A stretch of 64,000 nucleotides of DNA from Mycolicibacterium parafortuitum (GCF_002086815.1 NZ_MVID01000019.1:1-64000); one strand, 5' to 3'; numbered from the stretch's first letter, positions 1-8,988 are shown. The notes: a model not told the origin generated them from the letters alone. Program-made: numbers and translations.

Positions 1-53
1 GGCTCTACCAAAACACCATCACCGGACACATCTACTACGTGAAGGTCCGTTGA
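1..53 (+). CDS. C-terminal end of an upstream gene (partial)
   Basis: Reading frame 3 is open from the window edge and ends with TGA at 51-53, giving the tail LYQNTITGHIYYVKVR. Third codon positions are almost all G or C, as in neighbouring genes, and a strong terminator hairpin follows 17 bases later, so this is probably the true end of a gene starting before the window. Sixteen residues are too few to name the family. Confidence 0.5.
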   Translation, partial: LYQNTITGHIYYVKVR

Positions 54-63
54 CCAGCGAGCA

Positions 64-101
64 CGAGCGAGAGGGGCGCCCACCGGGCGCCCCTCTTCTC
101 G
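64..101 (+). terminator. Intrinsic terminator-like hairpin
   Basis: A perfect 11-bp stem (GAGGGGCGCCC at 71-81, GGGCGCCCCTC at 85-95) closes a three-base loop and is followed by the short pyrimidine run TTCTC. It lies just after the stop codon of the truncated upstream gene. The T run is weak, as is common in high-GC actinobacteria, so Rho may contribute. Confidence 0.6.
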
Positions 102-202
102 TATCTGACGAGCACACCTGTAACGCCGGGGCCCGCTGCAGCGGTTTCACATTCGTCACTGCTGCGATATGTTCGCACCGCATACCAACCGAGGGAGTGT
201 TC

Positions 203-685
203 GTGAACAAGCTCGTCGTGCTCAGCGGCGGTTGCCTCGCCGCCGGAACAGTCGCGCTGCTCGGAGCGGGTGCCGCCGTGTCACAGCCGCAGGCAGGCAC
301 CTCCGCACATCCCTCGAACGTCGTCGGCGAGCAGTACGGCCGTGCACTGGCGATCCTGAAGAGCCAGGGCATCAAGGCGTATTTCGGCGGCTCGACGGGC
401 AGTGTGCTGCCTCAGTCGTCCTGCCTCGTCGGCTCGCAGAAGGTCACCAGTGGCGGACGCATGCTGCTGATGCTCGACTGCACCCAGGCCGCCGCCGACC
501 AGATCAAGGCCATGGGCCCGACCGGCGGTCCGACGGTCGGCGCCAACGGCGTCACGACCGTCACCCCGACCCCGCTGGTGCCCATCGCCGGCGCACCGGG
601 CGCGGGTACCGCGCCTCCCGGAATGGTGCAGAGCGTGCCGCCGGGCGGTGTCCCGCCGATCATCGCGAACACCTCGCCGCGCTGA
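203..685 (+). CDS. Secreted mycobacterial protein of unknown function
   Basis: A 160-residue protein with an N-terminal signal peptide (MNKLVVLSGG then an Ala/Gly-rich hydrophobic core), suggesting export to the cell wall or medium. The mature part has a compact region with two cysteines (SSCLV and MLDCT, a possible disulfide) and a Pro/Gly/Thr-rich tail from about residue 105. The GTG at 203 is preferred over the GTG two codons upstream because GAGGGAG at 191-197 is then at normal Shine-Dalgarno distance. I recognise the style as a mycobacterial conserved secreted protein but no named family. Confidence 0.75.
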   Translation: MNKLVVLSGGCLAAGTVALLGAGAAVSQPQAGTSAHPSNVVGEQYGRALAILKSQGIKAYFGGSTGSVLPQSSCLVGSQKVTSGGRMLLMLDCTQAAADQIKAMGPTGGPTVGANGVTTVTPTPLVPIAGAPGAGTAPPGMVQSVPPGGVPPIIANTSPR

Positions 686-768
686 CACCCCTCCGACATA
701 TCCGGTACCTGCGTTCCCACTAAGTCGTCGTAAACTCACCCCAAGTTCACGACGAACAGGAGCAGCAG

Positions 769-1671
769 ATGTTGCGACCGCGCCGTTTCACCGCCGAGAT
801 CGATCCCGGTCCCGTCCAGATCCAGGCCCGCAAGGTGCAGTTCGATGTCGCCGACATCCCACTGCACTGGATCCCCGGCCATCCGGTCGCCTCACACGTC
901 GTCAGCGTCCTCAACATCGTGCTGCCCGCCGGGGAACGCTGGTTCGTGCAGACGTTCAACGAGGCACTGCCGCTGGTCAAGGACCCGAAGCTGGCCGACG
1001 ACATCCGGGGCTTCATCGGCCAAGAGGCCACCCACGCCGACGTGCACGACCACGTCCTGCACGACTTCATGGTCGGCCACGGCGTCGACCCGACTCCGAT
1101 CCTCGCCCAGATCGAGCACTTGTTCACCAAAACTCTGGCGCCGTTGGATGATTCGGCCGACGAATCCCGACGACTGAGCCACCTCTGCGACCGGCTGTGG
1201 CTGATCGCCGCGATCGAGCACTACACCGCCGTGATGGGCGACTTCGCACTCAACTGCTCGTGGGATGACTTCGGCGCCGATCCGACGCTGGTCGACCTGT
1301 TCCGCTGGCACGGCAGCGAGGAGGTCGAACACCGCAGCGTCGCCCACGACGTCGCCGTCTACTTCCACGACAGCTACCTCGCCCGGATCCGCGCGATGAC
1401 GATCGCGGCGTCGATGCTGTTCGTGTTCTTCCAGCGCGCCGCGTGGTACCTGGTCCGCAAGGATCCCTCCGTCGACGCCACCTGGTGGCAGTTCAACCGG
1501 ATGCGGATGCGCGACTCCACACTCGGCCTGCTGCCGCATTACCGGAACCTGTTCGGGTCGAGCACCCTCGGCTACTTCCGCCCGAAGTACTCCCCCGAGG
1601 ATCTCGGGTCGACCGCGCAGGCCGTCGCCTACCTGGCCACCTCGCCGGCGGCGCGCGCCGCGCAGCTGTGA
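769..1671 (+). CDS. Predicted metal-dependent hydrolase (PF10118-like)
   Basis: A 300-residue protein resembling the PF10118 'predicted metal-dependent hydrolase' family. Conserved acidic/His clusters fit a di-iron or other metal site in a helical fold: FIGQEATHADVHDH near residues 83-96, AAIEHYTA near 146-153 and WHGSEEVEHR near 184-193. No signal peptide is visible, so it is probably cytoplasmic. AGGAG precedes the ATG and a -10-like TAAACT lies at 731-736. Its TGA overlaps the next gene's ATG (TGATG), so it is translationally coupled to a ferredoxin-type reductase, suggesting a two-component oxygenase or hydroxylase whose reductant is that partner (inference). Confidence 0.8.
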   Translation: MLRPRRFTAEIDPGPVQIQARKVQFDVADIPLHWIPGHPVASHVVSVLNIVLPAGERWFVQTFNEALPLVKDPKLADDIRGFIGQEATHADVHDHVLHDFMVGHGVDPTPILAQIEHLFTKTLAPLDDSADESRRLSHLCDRLWLIAAIEHYTAVMGDFALNCSWDDFGADPTLVDLFRWHGSEEVEHRSVAHDVAVYFHDSYLARIRAMTIAASMLFVFFQRAAWYLVRKDPSVDATWWQFNRMRMRDSTLGLLPHYRNLFGSSTLGYFRPKYSPEDLGSTAQAVAYLATSPAARAAQL

Positions 1672-2768
1672 TGGGCGTCTTCACGCGCTACCGGCAGACG
1701 CCTCCGAGCGCCTCCGGGCGCACCCGCCACGACCTGACGCTGAGCCTCGCCGACGCCACACTGAGCGGCCTGTTCGCGGCGTCAGCAGCAATCCGACGCA
1801 TCCGCCCACCGCGCGCGAGCACCGACACGATCCCGCTGACGGTGGCCGCGCGGCGCGTCGTCGCCCGAGACCAGGACGTCGTCGAGCTGACGCTGACCGG
1901 CGAACGACTGCCGCGCTGGTATCCGGGCGCACATCTGGACATCCACCTGCCCAGCGGGCGGATCCGGCAGTACTCGCTCTGCGGCGACCCCGCCCGCACC
2001 GACCAGTACCGCATCGCCGTCCGGCGGATCCCCGACGGGGGCGGCGGCTCGACCGAGGTGCACGACGCACTGCGGGAAGGGGCGACGGTCCACACCCACG
2101 GGCCGCGTAACGCATTCCCGCTGACGGTGCCCGGATACGGTTCTCCCGCAAGGCAATTCCGATTCATCGCCGGAGGCATCGGGATCACCCCGGTGTTGCC
2201 GATGCTCGCGATGGCCCGCCGGATCGGCGTCGACTGGTCCATGCTCTACACCGGACGCTCCCTGGACTCGCTACCGTTCGTCGACGAGGTCGCCGGGTAC
2301 GGTGCGGCGGTCGAGATCCGGACGGACGACCGGCACGGGCTGCCGTCGGCGGCCGAACTGCTCGGCGACTGCCCCGAGGGCACCGCGGTCTACGCGTGCG
2401 GACCCGCCCCGATGCTCGCCGCGATCCGCACCGCGCTGGTCGGGCGTGACGACGTCGAACTGCACTTCGAGCGGTTCGCCGCACCGCCGGTGGTCGACGG
2501 CCGGGAGTTTCGGGTGACCGTCGCATCCACCGGGCAGACGGTTGCGGTCGGCGCCGACGAGACGTTGCTGGCCGGGTTGCGCCGCACCGGCGTCCACACG
2601 CCGTACTCCTGTCAGCAGGGCTTCTGCGGGACGTGCCGCACCCGCGTGCTTTCCGGCACTGTCGACCACCGCGACACACTGCTCACCGACCCGGAACGGG
2701 CGGCGGGAATGATGCTGACGTGTGTGTCCCGGGCCGCCGACGGCGCTGACCTGACGCTGGATCTGTAG
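1671..2768 (+). CDS. Ferredoxin-type oxidoreductase with C-terminal [2Fe-2S] domain
   Basis: A 365-residue iron-sulfur flavoprotein reductase. After a 50-residue leader comes an FNR-like FAD/FMN domain (RQYSLCGDP flavin-binding strand), a nucleotide-binding domain starting at IAGGIGITP with YACGP near its end, and a plant-type [2Fe-2S] ferredoxin domain with the cysteine pattern C-x4-C-x2-C (CQQGFCGTC) and a fourth Cys in MLTCVS. Such proteins pass electrons from NAD(P)H to an oxygenase. The ATG at 1671 overlaps the stop of the metal-dependent hydrolase, making the pair an operon. The stop codon lies inside a palindrome that overlaps the promoter of the next gene. Confidence 0.85.
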   Translation: MGVFTRYRQTPPSASGRTRHDLTLSLADATLSGLFAASAAIRRIRPPRASTDTIPLTVAARRVVARDQDVVELTLTGERLPRWYPGAHLDIHLPSGRIRQYSLCGDPARTDQYRIAVRRIPDGGGGSTEVHDALREGATVHTHGPRNAFPLTVPGYGSPARQFRFIAGGIGITPVLPMLAMARRIGVDWSMLYTGRSLDSLPFVDEVAGYGAAVEIRTDDRHGLPSAAELLGDCPEGTAVYACGPAPMLAAIRTALVGRDDVELHFERFAAPPVVDGREFRVTVASTGQTVAVGADETLLAGLRRTGVHTPYSCQQGFCGTCRTRVLSGTVDHRDTLLTDPERAAGMMLTCVSRAADGADLTLDL

Positions 2769-2781
2769 TACGCCGTACTAT
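2766..2781 (+). promoter_or_regulatory. Operator-like palindrome overlapping a leaderless -10 of the kinase gene
   Basis: A perfect 15-bp palindrome (TAGTACGCCGTACTA, 2766-2780) contains the reductase stop codon and overlaps the hexamer TACTAT (2776-2781). TACTAT fits the mycobacterial -10 consensus TAnnnT and sits six bases before the kinase ATG at 2788, the geometry of a leaderless transcript. A protein bound to the palindrome would block this promoter. No dedicated repressor gene is adjacent. Confidence 0.5.
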
Positions 2782-2787
2782 TCGGCC

Positions 2788-4134
2788 ATGCCGTTGGCTG
2801 CGGGTGAGACGTTCGCGGGCTACACGATCGTGAGACTGCTCGGCTCCGGCGGAATGGGCGAGGTGTACCTGGCCCAGCACCCCCGACTCCCCCGCCAGGA
2901 CGCGCTGAAGGTGCTGCCCGCCGAGGTGTCCGGAGATTCGGAGTACCGGCAGCGGTTCGAACGTGAAGCCGATATTGCGGCCACGCTGTGGCATCCGCAC
3001 ATCGTCGGCGTGCACGACCGCGGCGAGGACAACGGCCGGATCTGGATCTCAATGGACTACGTCGAGGGCACCGACGCGGCACATCTGCTGGCCGCGCAGC
3101 GCAGCGCCGGCCTGCCCGTCACCCAGGTCGCCGAGATCGTCACCGCCGTGGCCGACGCGCTCGACTACGCCCACGAAAACCGCCTGCTGCACCGCGACGT
3201 CAAACCCGCCAACATCCTGCTCTCCCGCCCCGGCGCGCCGAACCAGCGAATCCTGTTGGCGGACTTCGGTATCGCCCGCTGGGAAGACGACATCAGCGGC
3301 CTGACCGCGACCAACATGACGGTGGGCACGGTGTCCTACGCCGCGCCCGAACAACTGATGGGCCGCAAACTCGACGGCCGGGCCGACCAGTACGCGTTGG
3401 CCGCCACCGCCTTTCACCTGCTGACCGGGTCGCCGCCGTTCTCGCACTCCAACCCCGCGGTGGTGATCAGCCAGCACCTGTCGGCCGAACCGCCGCGGCT
3501 GGCGGGGCATCGCCCCGAACTAGCCGGGCTGGACCCGGTACTGGCGAAAGCGCTCGCGAAGGACCCCGCCGACCGCTTCGAGCACTGCGCGGATTTCGCC
3601 CACGCGCTGCGCCACCACCTCACGGGTGCGACCGCCCCGGATTCGGGCGTCACCCGCCCCGCGACCCCCGCCACCGAACCCCGATCGCGGCTGCGGCCGG
3701 CGATCGTCGTACCCGCGGTGCTGGCGGTGCTGCTGGTCGTCGCGATCGCGGTGGCCGCGCTGGAGTTCCTGCGCGCCGATCGTCCGGAGACGCCCCCGAC
3801 CGCTCAGCCGACACCCGAAACCACGACAACACCCGCCCCGGCGCCCACCGTGGTGATCGGCGCGAACTGTGCCCCGCAGGGTTCGACGGCGACGACGGCC
3901 GACGGCGCCGTCGCATACTGCACGGCGGTGCCGGACGCGACGGCCACGATCTGGTCGCTGACCCACGGAGAGCTGCCCACCCCGACGTCGACGCCGCCAC
4001 CGGATCCGGCCGAGCCGCCGCTGCGCACCGAGGAGGCGTTCCCGGTGCTGACCTGCATGGAGCAGACGGGTCAGACGCGCCGGGAGTGCAGGCGCGCGAT
4101 CCGTGAGAGCAACGGTCTGCCCGCGCTGCCATGA
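2788..4134 (+). CDS. Transmembrane Ser/Thr protein kinase (PknF/PknI/PknJ type)
   Basis: A 448-residue eukaryotic-like receptor kinase. Visible parts are the glycine-rich loop [11 protein letters not shown] (18-28), catalytic Lys41 (ALK), HRDVKPAN with catalytic Asp137, DFG at 159-161, an activation loop with several Thr, and SYAAPEQ. A proline-rich juxtamembrane stretch leads to one membrane segment (about 305-325), then a roughly 120-residue extracytoplasmic part with four cysteines, likely two disulfides. It phosphorylates proteins in response to an outside signal; the ligand is unknown. A -10 hexamer six bases before the ATG suggests leaderless transcription. It overlaps the following NTF2-like gene by ATGA, so the two are coupled. 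Confidence 0.9.
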   Translation: MPLAAGETFAGYTIVRLLGSGGMGEVYLAQHPRLPRQDALKVLPAEVSGDSEYRQRFEREADIAATLWHPHIVGVHDRGEDNGRIWISMDYVEGTDAAHLLAAQRSAGLPVTQVAEIVTAVADALDYAHENRLLHRDVKPANILLSRPGAPNQRILLADFGIARWEDDISGLTATNMTVGTVSYAAPEQLMGRKLDGRADQYALAATAFHLLTGSPPFSHSNPAVVISQHLSAEPPRLAGHRPELAGLDPVLAKALAKDPADRFEHCADFAHALRHHLTGATAPDSGVTRPATPATEPRSRLRPAIVVPAVLAVLLVVAIAVAALEFLRADRPETPPTAQPTPETTTTPAPAPTVVIGANCAPQGSTATTADGAVAYCTAVPDATATIWSLTHGELPTPTSTPPPDPAEPPLRTEEAFPVLTCMEQTGQTRRECRRAIRESNGLPALP

Positions 4135-4694
4135 CCCTCGACATGGCGGACCGTCTCGCGGTCGGTGACCTGGTCCATCTGTACGCCTCGGCCGTCGACG
4201 ACCGACGGTTCACCGACGTCCTCGAATTGTTCACCGACACCGCGGAATTGAGAGTTCCGGAGCCGCCGCACACGTTGGAGCCGACGCGGCGACTGCACGG
4301 CCGCGACGGAGTCCGGGCCGCGCTGTCGGCGCTGGACTCGGTGACCCGCACCGAACACGCCATCGTGGGCGAGGTGTACGCGCCCGGCACGGACCGCGAC
4401 TACGCGCTCGGCCGGATCACCTGCGTCGCGCACCATTGGACCGTCGACGCCGCGGGCGCGATCACCGACACGGTGTGGCACCTCCGCTACGACGACGAGT
4501 ACCTGCGAACTCCTCGCGGCTGGCGGTTCCACGGCCGCGCGCTGACGATCAACGCGATCGAAACCCGTCCGGTGCGCCGGTTGCGAGCGCCTGCTCCAAC
4601 GCGTCGAGAAGCGGGCGCTGCCCCTTCAGCAGCTTCTCGCGCGCCGTCGCCACGTCGAACCAGCCCACCCGGTCGATCTCCGGGAACTCCTTGA
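4131..4694 (+). CDS. SnoaL/NTF2-like protein with a tail overlapping an antisense gene
   Basis: Residues 1 to about 145 form a SnoaL/NTF2-like fold ([19 protein letters not shown] at the start; [15 protein letters not shown] at the end), a small alpha+beta barrel used for ligand binding, isomerase or scaffold roles. The start codon overlaps the kinase stop (ATGA). The frame continues for about 45 Arg/Pro/Ser-rich residues, and that tail lies wholly over the 3' end of the convergent Nudix gene (146-bp overlap). The tail's composition looks like antisense reading of the Nudix gene, so it may be non-functional although no earlier stop exists. Confidence 0.75.
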   Translation: MTLDMADRLAVGDLVHLYASAVDDRRFTDVLELFTDTAELRVPEPPHTLEPTRRLHGRDGVRAALSALDSVTRTEHAIVGEVYAPGTDRDYALGRITCVAHHWTVDAAGAITDTVWHLRYDDEYLRTPRGWRFHGRALTINAIETRPVRRLRAPAPTRREAGAAPSAASRAPSPRRTSPPGRSPGTP

Positions 4695-5040
4695 GCTTGC
4701 CGGATCCGCGCGGCCATTCCAGGGTGAACGTGTTGCTGACGGCGCCGTCGAGATCGAGGTCGCCGCACACCGCGAATGCGGTGACCACCTTGCCGCCGGG
4801 CTGGCGCACCGGGGCGAGGTCGATGCGCGGCCCCGGCGGGGGCGGCTTGCCGATCTCCTCGGTGAACTCCCGCTGCGCCGCGAGCCACGGGTCCTCCCCG
4901 TCGGCATACTCGCCCTTCGGAATCGACCATGCCCCTTCGTCTTTGCGCGCCCAGAACGGACCACCGGGATGGCCGATGAGCACTTCGAGGCCACCGCCGG
5001 TCGCCCGGTAGAGCAGCAATCCGGCGCTGAGCTTGGGCAC
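4549..5040 (-). CDS. Nudix hydrolase
   Basis: A 163-residue single-domain Nudix pyrophosphohydrolase. The full Nudix box G-x5-E-x7-RE-x2-EE-x-G is at residues 43-64 (KGEYADGEDP then REFTEEIG), giving the metal-binding helix. The family cleaves nucleoside diphosphates linked to another group; the YRATGGGLEVLIGHPGG opening is typical of uncharacterised actinobacterial Nudix proteins, so the substrate cannot be given. GTG start at 5040, supported by a -10 (TACTAT) overlapping the divergent promoter of the next gene. Its 3' end overlaps the tail of the convergent NTF2-like gene. Confidence 0.88.
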   Translation of the reverse strand: MPKLSAGLLLYRATGGGLEVLIGHPGGPFWARKDEGAWSIPKGEYADGEDPWLAAQREFTEEIGKPPPPGPRIDLAPVRQPGGKVVTAFAVCGDLDLDGAVSNTFTLEWPRGSGKLKEFPEIDRVGWFDVATAREKLLKGQRPLLDALEQALATGAPDGFRSR

Positions 5041-5050
5041 GCGTCCGACG

Positions 5051-5057
5051 ATAGTAT
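5051..5057. promoter_or_regulatory. Overlapping divergent -10 hexamers
   Basis: The sequence ATAGTAT gives TAGTAT on the plus strand (5052-5057, 9 nt before the ATG at 5067) and TACTAT on the minus strand (10 nt before the GTG at 5040). Both match the mycobacterial -10 consensus, so two divergent genes appear to share one melting region in a 26-bp gap. Confidence 0.45.
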
Positions 5058-5066
5058 GGCGCCACG

Positions 5067-5717
5067 ATGACCAGTCCCCGGCGGTTACTCACCTCGCTGT
5101 GGTCGGCCGCGGCATACCGGCCGCTGTTCATGACGGTGCGCCGGTTCGCGGTCGGGCGCCGGCTCACCCTCCGTGTCGACGACGCCGATCTCACCATGAC
5201 CGTCACCGCGCTCGACGCCGCCGACCAGCTCACCGCCATCACCGCGACCGCCGAGGACATCAACTGGCGGACAAGTCATTTCGAGCGGGCCACGGTGCGG
5301 CTGCACAACATGAGGATGAAGCCCGGTGCGCCGCTGGCCGTGGTCGCCGGTCCGGTGGACGTGACGCTGGACGTACCGGCGCCGACCCTGGCCGACCTGC
5401 TCCGTGCGACCGCACCGCGGCTCGCGGGCGCGATCGGCGCCGACGGGGTGGCGCGGGTCGGTCTGGCCCGGCGACCACGGCTGGGCTATGTGGAGGTCGA
5501 GGCGCGGCTCGACGGCGCGGCGCTGTGGCTGACCGCGCGCCGGATCGGGATCGGCGCCAGGCGGTGGCGCCTGCCCACCCGCACCCCGGCATATCCGGTG
5601 CGGCTGCCGGAGATGGCCGGCGGACTGCAGCTGACCGGGGTCGCGTTCGCTCCCGGGATCGTGCGGGTGTCGGGCACTCTCCCGCAGTGGCGCGCCGACC
5701 TGAGTGAGGTGCTGTGA
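5067..5717 (+). CDS. LmeA-like (DUF2993) lipid-binding family protein
   Basis: A 216-residue protein whose alternating strands (LHNMRMKPGAPLAVVAGPVDVTL in the middle; LPEMAGGLQLTGVAFAPG and VSGTLPQWRADL at the end) match the DUF2993/LmeA family. LmeA is a mycobacterial envelope phospholipid-binding protein involved in lipomannan maturation. Here there is no clear signal peptide, only a moderately hydrophobic N-terminus, so its location is uncertain. It is divergent from the Nudix gene and ends 11 bp before the 3' end of the next, opposite-strand gene. Family assignment rests on pattern similarity only. Confidence 0.65.
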   Translation: MTSPRRLLTSLWSAAAYRPLFMTVRRFAVGRRLTLRVDDADLTMTVTALDAADQLTAITATAEDINWRTSHFERATVRLHNMRMKPGAPLAVVAGPVDVTLDVPAPTLADLLRATAPRLAGAIGADGVARVGLARRPRLGYVEVEARLDGAALWLTARRIGIGARRWRLPTRTPAYPVRLPEMAGGLQLTGVAFAPGIVRVSGTLPQWRADLSEVL

Positions 5718-5728
5718 CCGGCGGCCGG

Positions 5729-6328
5729 TCAGATACCGGTCCAGGCCTCGTCGATGGTGTCGGCGACGTCGATGACCTTGGCCTTCTGAGAGCCCGGGCT
5801 GTCGATCTCGCCGGCCACGTGCAGCGCGATGAACCGCTTGACCTCGGCGTCGATGCCGCCGATGATCCGCACCACCTCCGCACGCAGCGTCTTCGACGTC
5901 ACGTGGATCGCGATGTCAGCGGCCCGCGGTTTCTCCACGTCGAGGATCAGCAGCAGCGGTGCGGCGGCCTTGGCGGTGGCGCGCAACGAGATCTCGCCGA
6001 ACACCATGAACTTCGGTTTGTCGATGCGCAGGTCGACGACCATGTCGATCTCCAGCGGAATCTTGATCGCAAACGTGATCAGCTCGCCGAGTTCGCGGGT
6101 GACCCGGGGCTGCTGGATGCGCACCTTGGCGGTCACCTTGGCGATCCGGCCGGGGCCTTGGGCCATCGGACCCATCTCGAACTCGTCACCGGCGATCGCG
6201 CCGATCGCGGCGGCCACACGCTCCTCCGACACGGCAATCTCGAAGAATCGCCTGCCGAATTCCTCGTAGGTCATGTATTCGGCGGGGACCGGATCCGGCG
6301 GGAGCTCGGACGATGGGGGCACGGACAT
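5729..6328 (-). CDS. Conserved mycobacterial protein, unknown function
   Basis: A 199-residue soluble protein with no signal peptide or membrane segment. A Pro-rich N-terminus (about 1-18) precedes a helix (TYEEFGRRFFEIAVSEERV) and a long mixed alpha/beta region rich in short basic strands (VTAKVRIQQPRVTREL, MVVDLRIDKPKFMVFG). It starts 7 bp after the stop of the 6336-7193 gene, so the two form an operon. I do not recognise a named domain; the layout resembles lipid- or polyketide-binding folds, but that is a guess. Confidence 0.7.
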   Translation of the reverse strand: MSVPPSSELPPDPVPAEYMTYEEFGRRFFEIAVSEERVAAAIGAIAGDEFEMGPMAQGPGRIAKVTAKVRIQQPRVTRELGELITFAIKIPLEIDMVVDLRIDKPKFMVFGEISLRATAKAAAPLLLILDVEKPRAADIAIHVTSKTLRAEVVRIIGGIDAEVKRFIALHVAGEIDSPGSQKAKVIDVADTIDEAWTGI

Positions 6329-6335
6329 GGTGCTG

Positions 6336-7193
6336 CTACGTTCTCACGTCGGATGCGCCGGGCGCGACCTCCGCGAACATCCGGACCTGGCTGATCCTGA
6401 CGCGGTCGCCTCCGGGGACGGCGGCGATCTCACCGATCAGCACCACGCGCTGGCCGTCGCGCAGGACCCGCGCCGCGACGTAACGGCCCGACGCGATGAG
6501 TTTGTCCCAGGTCCCGCCCGAGAGGTGTTTGAGCAGATCCGACGTGGTGATCGGGTCGCCGTCGCCGAGGGTGACGGAACTGTCGGACAGCAGCCGCCGC
6601 ATGCCGACCTCGTCCCCGGCGCAGGCACCGTCGAGGAATCGGGCGAAGACGTCCTTGCCGCCACGTCCGGAACCGCGGAAACCGGCCAGGAAGCCGAGGC
6701 TGCCGTGCAGCCCCTGGTTGCCGAACATCGCCCGGCCCAGCGAGATGCCCGCGGGCACCGCCGCAAGCCCTCCCGCGGCGAACTGTCCGACCATCGCGGG
6801 CAGCTCCCAGAACGCCGACAGCGCGCTGATCCTCAGTTCGTCACCGTCGGTGCGCAGGTCGTAGCGGATGTAGGTGGGTACCCGCATGGTCAGCGCGTCG
6901 GCCATCTCGATCTCCAGCTCGACGTCGCGGATCACGGTGCCGCCGGTGTTGCCACTCATCGCCCCACCCACGACGATGTCGCCGTCGACGTGCGCGGTGA
7001 TCGTCCGCGGCCCGATGAACGTGTCGTAGAACCGCCCGATCGCGACCCGGCCGTGGTGCGGCGCGGAGCCCACCGGATCCTCGACCCTGCCGTCGGCGGT
7101 GAACAGGCCGATCCAGCCTGCACGGTCGTGGGATCCCGCGGCGGCCAGCGACCGCTGCGCCGCGGTCAGCACATCGGCTCGTGTGAAGGGCAT
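6336..7193 (-). CDS. NTF2-like / ketosteroid isomerase-like two-domain protein
   Basis: A 285-residue protein with two SnoaL/NTF2-like units: residues 1-130 (FTRADVLTAAQRSLAAAG and RVEDPVGSAPHHGRVAIGRF, classic for this fold) and residues 180-285 (DVFARFLDGACAGDEVGMRRLL and the DPITTSDLLKHLSGG strand). A glycine-rich hydrophobic linker (about 130-175) joins them and could touch a membrane. The ATG at 7193 is preferred to the GTG five codons upstream because GAGGTGGTAGG lies just before it. First gene of a two-gene operon. Members often bind steroids or polyketides; a P450 gene is close by. Confidence 0.7.
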   Translation of the reverse strand: MPFTRADVLTAAQRSLAAAGSHDRAGWIGLFTADGRVEDPVGSAPHHGRVAIGRFYDTFIGPRTITAHVDGDIVVGGAMSGNTGGTVIRDVELEIEMADALTMRVPTYIRYDLRTDGDELRISALSAFWELPAMVGQFAAGGLAAVPAGISLGRAMFGNQGLHGSLGFLAGFRGSGRGGKDVFARFLDGACAGDEVGMRRLLSDSSVTLGDGDPITTSDLLKHLSGGTWDKLIASGRYVAARVLRDGQRVVLIGEIAAVPGGDRVRISQVRMFAEVAPGASDVRT

Positions 7194-7258
7194 ATGGTTG
7201 CCTACCACCTCGGCGAGCGGCAGTCGACCAGACCTGCCGTCGCGGGCACACTGGTCTC

Positions 7259-7672
7259 ATGAGCAGAAGCAGCGGGCCGTTCGGATTCGACCCGGAGGAT
7301 TTCGATCGTGTGGTCCGCGAGGCGGGCGAGGGACTGCGTGAGGCGCTCGACGGCCTCGGCCGTTTCGTGAACACCCCGGGCGAGAAGGCCGGCTGGTCGG
7401 TGCTGTTCGACGAATTCGCCCGGGGCGGCAGGCCGCGGTCACGCCCGGAGACCACCGGGGAGACCGGCGACGGCGTGTGGGCCATCTACACCGTCGACGA
7501 CGGCGGCGGCGCCCATATCGAGCAGGTCTACCCGAGCGAACTCGACGCGTTGCGGGCGAACAAGGACAACACCGATCCGTCGCGGCGGGTGCGGTTCCTG
7601 CCGTACGGCATCGCGGTCAGTGTGCTCGACACGGCCCCGGACAGTGGTGAATCAGCCGACGACCATTCGTAG
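7259..7672 (+). CDS. Conserved mycobacterial protein, unknown function
   Basis: A 137-residue acidic soluble protein. The N-terminal half is helical (PEDFDRVVREAGEGLREALDG) and the C-terminal half is beta-rich (GDGVWAIYTVDDGGGAHIEQVY, RVRFLPYGIAVSVL). No domain recognised. Divergent from the NTF2-like operon. Its last 21 bp overlap the 3' end of the convergent P450 gene. A CACACT hexamer six bases before the ATG may be a leaderless -10. Confidence 0.7.
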   Translation: MSRSSGPFGFDPEDFDRVVREAGEGLREALDGLGRFVNTPGEKAGWSVLFDEFARGGRPRSRPETTGETGDGVWAIYTVDDGGGAHIEQVYPSELDALRANKDNTDPSRRVRFLPYGIAVSVLDTAPDSGESADDHS

Positions 7673-8845
7673 GTGCTCCCAGCCGCGCACGGTCGAGGTC
7701 GGCGCCAACCGGGCGGTGTCGTAGTCGATGTCCCATTCGGGCCACCGATTGAGCAGTTCGTCGAGCGCGACGCGGCCCTCCAGCCGGGCCAGGTTCGCGC
7801 CGAGGCAGTAGTGCAGCCCCTTGCCGAACGTGAGGTGGCTGATGTTGTCGCGGTGGATGTCGAACGTGTCCGGGTTCTGGTAGCGCCGCTCGTCACGGTT
7901 GGCGGCACCGAACAGCAGCAGGATCGCGCTGCCCGCGGGCACCCTGGTGCCGGCGTACTCGAAGTCGGTCGCGAGGTAGCGCGCGACGTGCGGGCCGGTG
8001 GGTTCGAACCGAAGCGTCTCGTCGACCGTCCTGCCCAGCAGTGTGCGGTCCTCGACGATATGGCGCCGCTGCTCGGGATGTTCGGCGAGCACCTTGGCCA
8101 ACCACCCGATCAGCCGGCCCGTCGTCTCGTTGCCCGCGCCGGCCACCACCTGGGTGTAGTGCAGCACCTCTTTGCGGCTGAGCTTGCGGTGCACGCCCGT
8201 CTCGTCGGTGAACTCGACGTTGAGCAGGGCGGTCATCAGGTCGTCGGACGGGTTGGCCGCCCGCCACTCGACGTAGTCGGCGTAGATGCGGCCGTCGGCG
8301 ATCCGGTCGGGATCGGCGACCTTCATCGGTGCGCCGGGCTTGGTGCGCAGGTTCGCGTCGTTGGCATCGCGCACCGACACCTGTTCTGACTCCGGGATCC
8401 CGAGCAGCATGCCGATCACGCGCATCGGCATCATCGCGGCGAGCTCGGCGATCACGTCGAAGCCGTCGCTGCCGACCAGCGGGTCGAGGCAGTTCACGCA
8501 GTACTGCCGGATCTGATCCTCGATCTCGGCCATCCGCCGCGGGGTGAACACCCGCGACATCAGCCCGCGCAGCAGGGTGTGCTCGGGCGGGTCCTCGAAC
8601 ATCATCACGCCCTTGGGCATGTCGAAGTCGGATTTGACCAGCTCCAGGATGTCGCTGCGGCGGTTCGAGAAGGTCGACCAGTTCAGCAGCGCGCTCTCGA
8701 CGTCGGTGTGCCGCGACAACGCCCAGAAGTCGTAGCGTTCGTTGTAATAGAGCGGCGCCTCGTCCCGCAGCCGGGCGTAGGTCGGATAAGGATCGGCGAC
8801 GATCGCCAGGTCGTACGGGTCGTAATAAAGCTCGGCCACCGTCAC
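7652..8845 (-). CDS. Cytochrome P450
   Basis: A 397-residue bacterial class I P450. Landmarks: I-helix AGAGNETT (235-242) with the oxygen-activating acid/alcohol pair, K-helix E-x2-R (ETLRF, 276-280) and the haem loop FGKGLHYCLG with Cys347 as axial ligand. It needs an external ferredoxin and reductase; the 1671-2768 reductase is a possible but unproven partner. The GTG at 8845 (MTVAELYYDPYD, typical of mycobacterial P450s) is preferred to the GTG at 8884 because GAGGAG precedes it at normal distance. Nearby NTF2-like proteins suggest a lipid or steroid-like substrate (inference). Confidence 0.9.
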   Translation of the reverse strand: MTVAELYYDPYDLAIVADPYPTYARLRDEAPLYYNERYDFWALSRHTDVESALLNWSTFSNRRSDILELVKSDFDMPKGVMMFEDPPEHTLLRGLMSRVFTPRRMAEIEDQIRQYCVNCLDPLVGSDGFDVIAELAAMMPMRVIGMLLGIPESEQVSVRDANDANLRTKPGAPMKVADPDRIADGRIYADYVEWRAANPSDDLMTALLNVEFTDETGVHRKLSRKEVLHYTQVVAGAGNETTGRLIGWLAKVLAEHPEQRRHIVEDRTLLGRTVDETLRFEPTGPHVARYLATDFEYAGTRVPAGSAILLLFGAANRDERRYQNPDTFDIHRDNISHLTFGKGLHYCLGANLARLEGRVALDELLNRWPEWDIDYDTARLAPTSTVRGWEHLRMVVG

Positions 8846-8988
8846 GCGGACACGCTCCTCATCGACTGTGCGATCGCTCAGCACTCAGCTGTGGGTATGT
8901 CTAGCAGCGGGGTTCGTGACGGGTCAAGGAAACCGCGCAACAATCTGGCGGAGCGTCATTTAGTGACCTGGATCGCACCGGCAAAATA

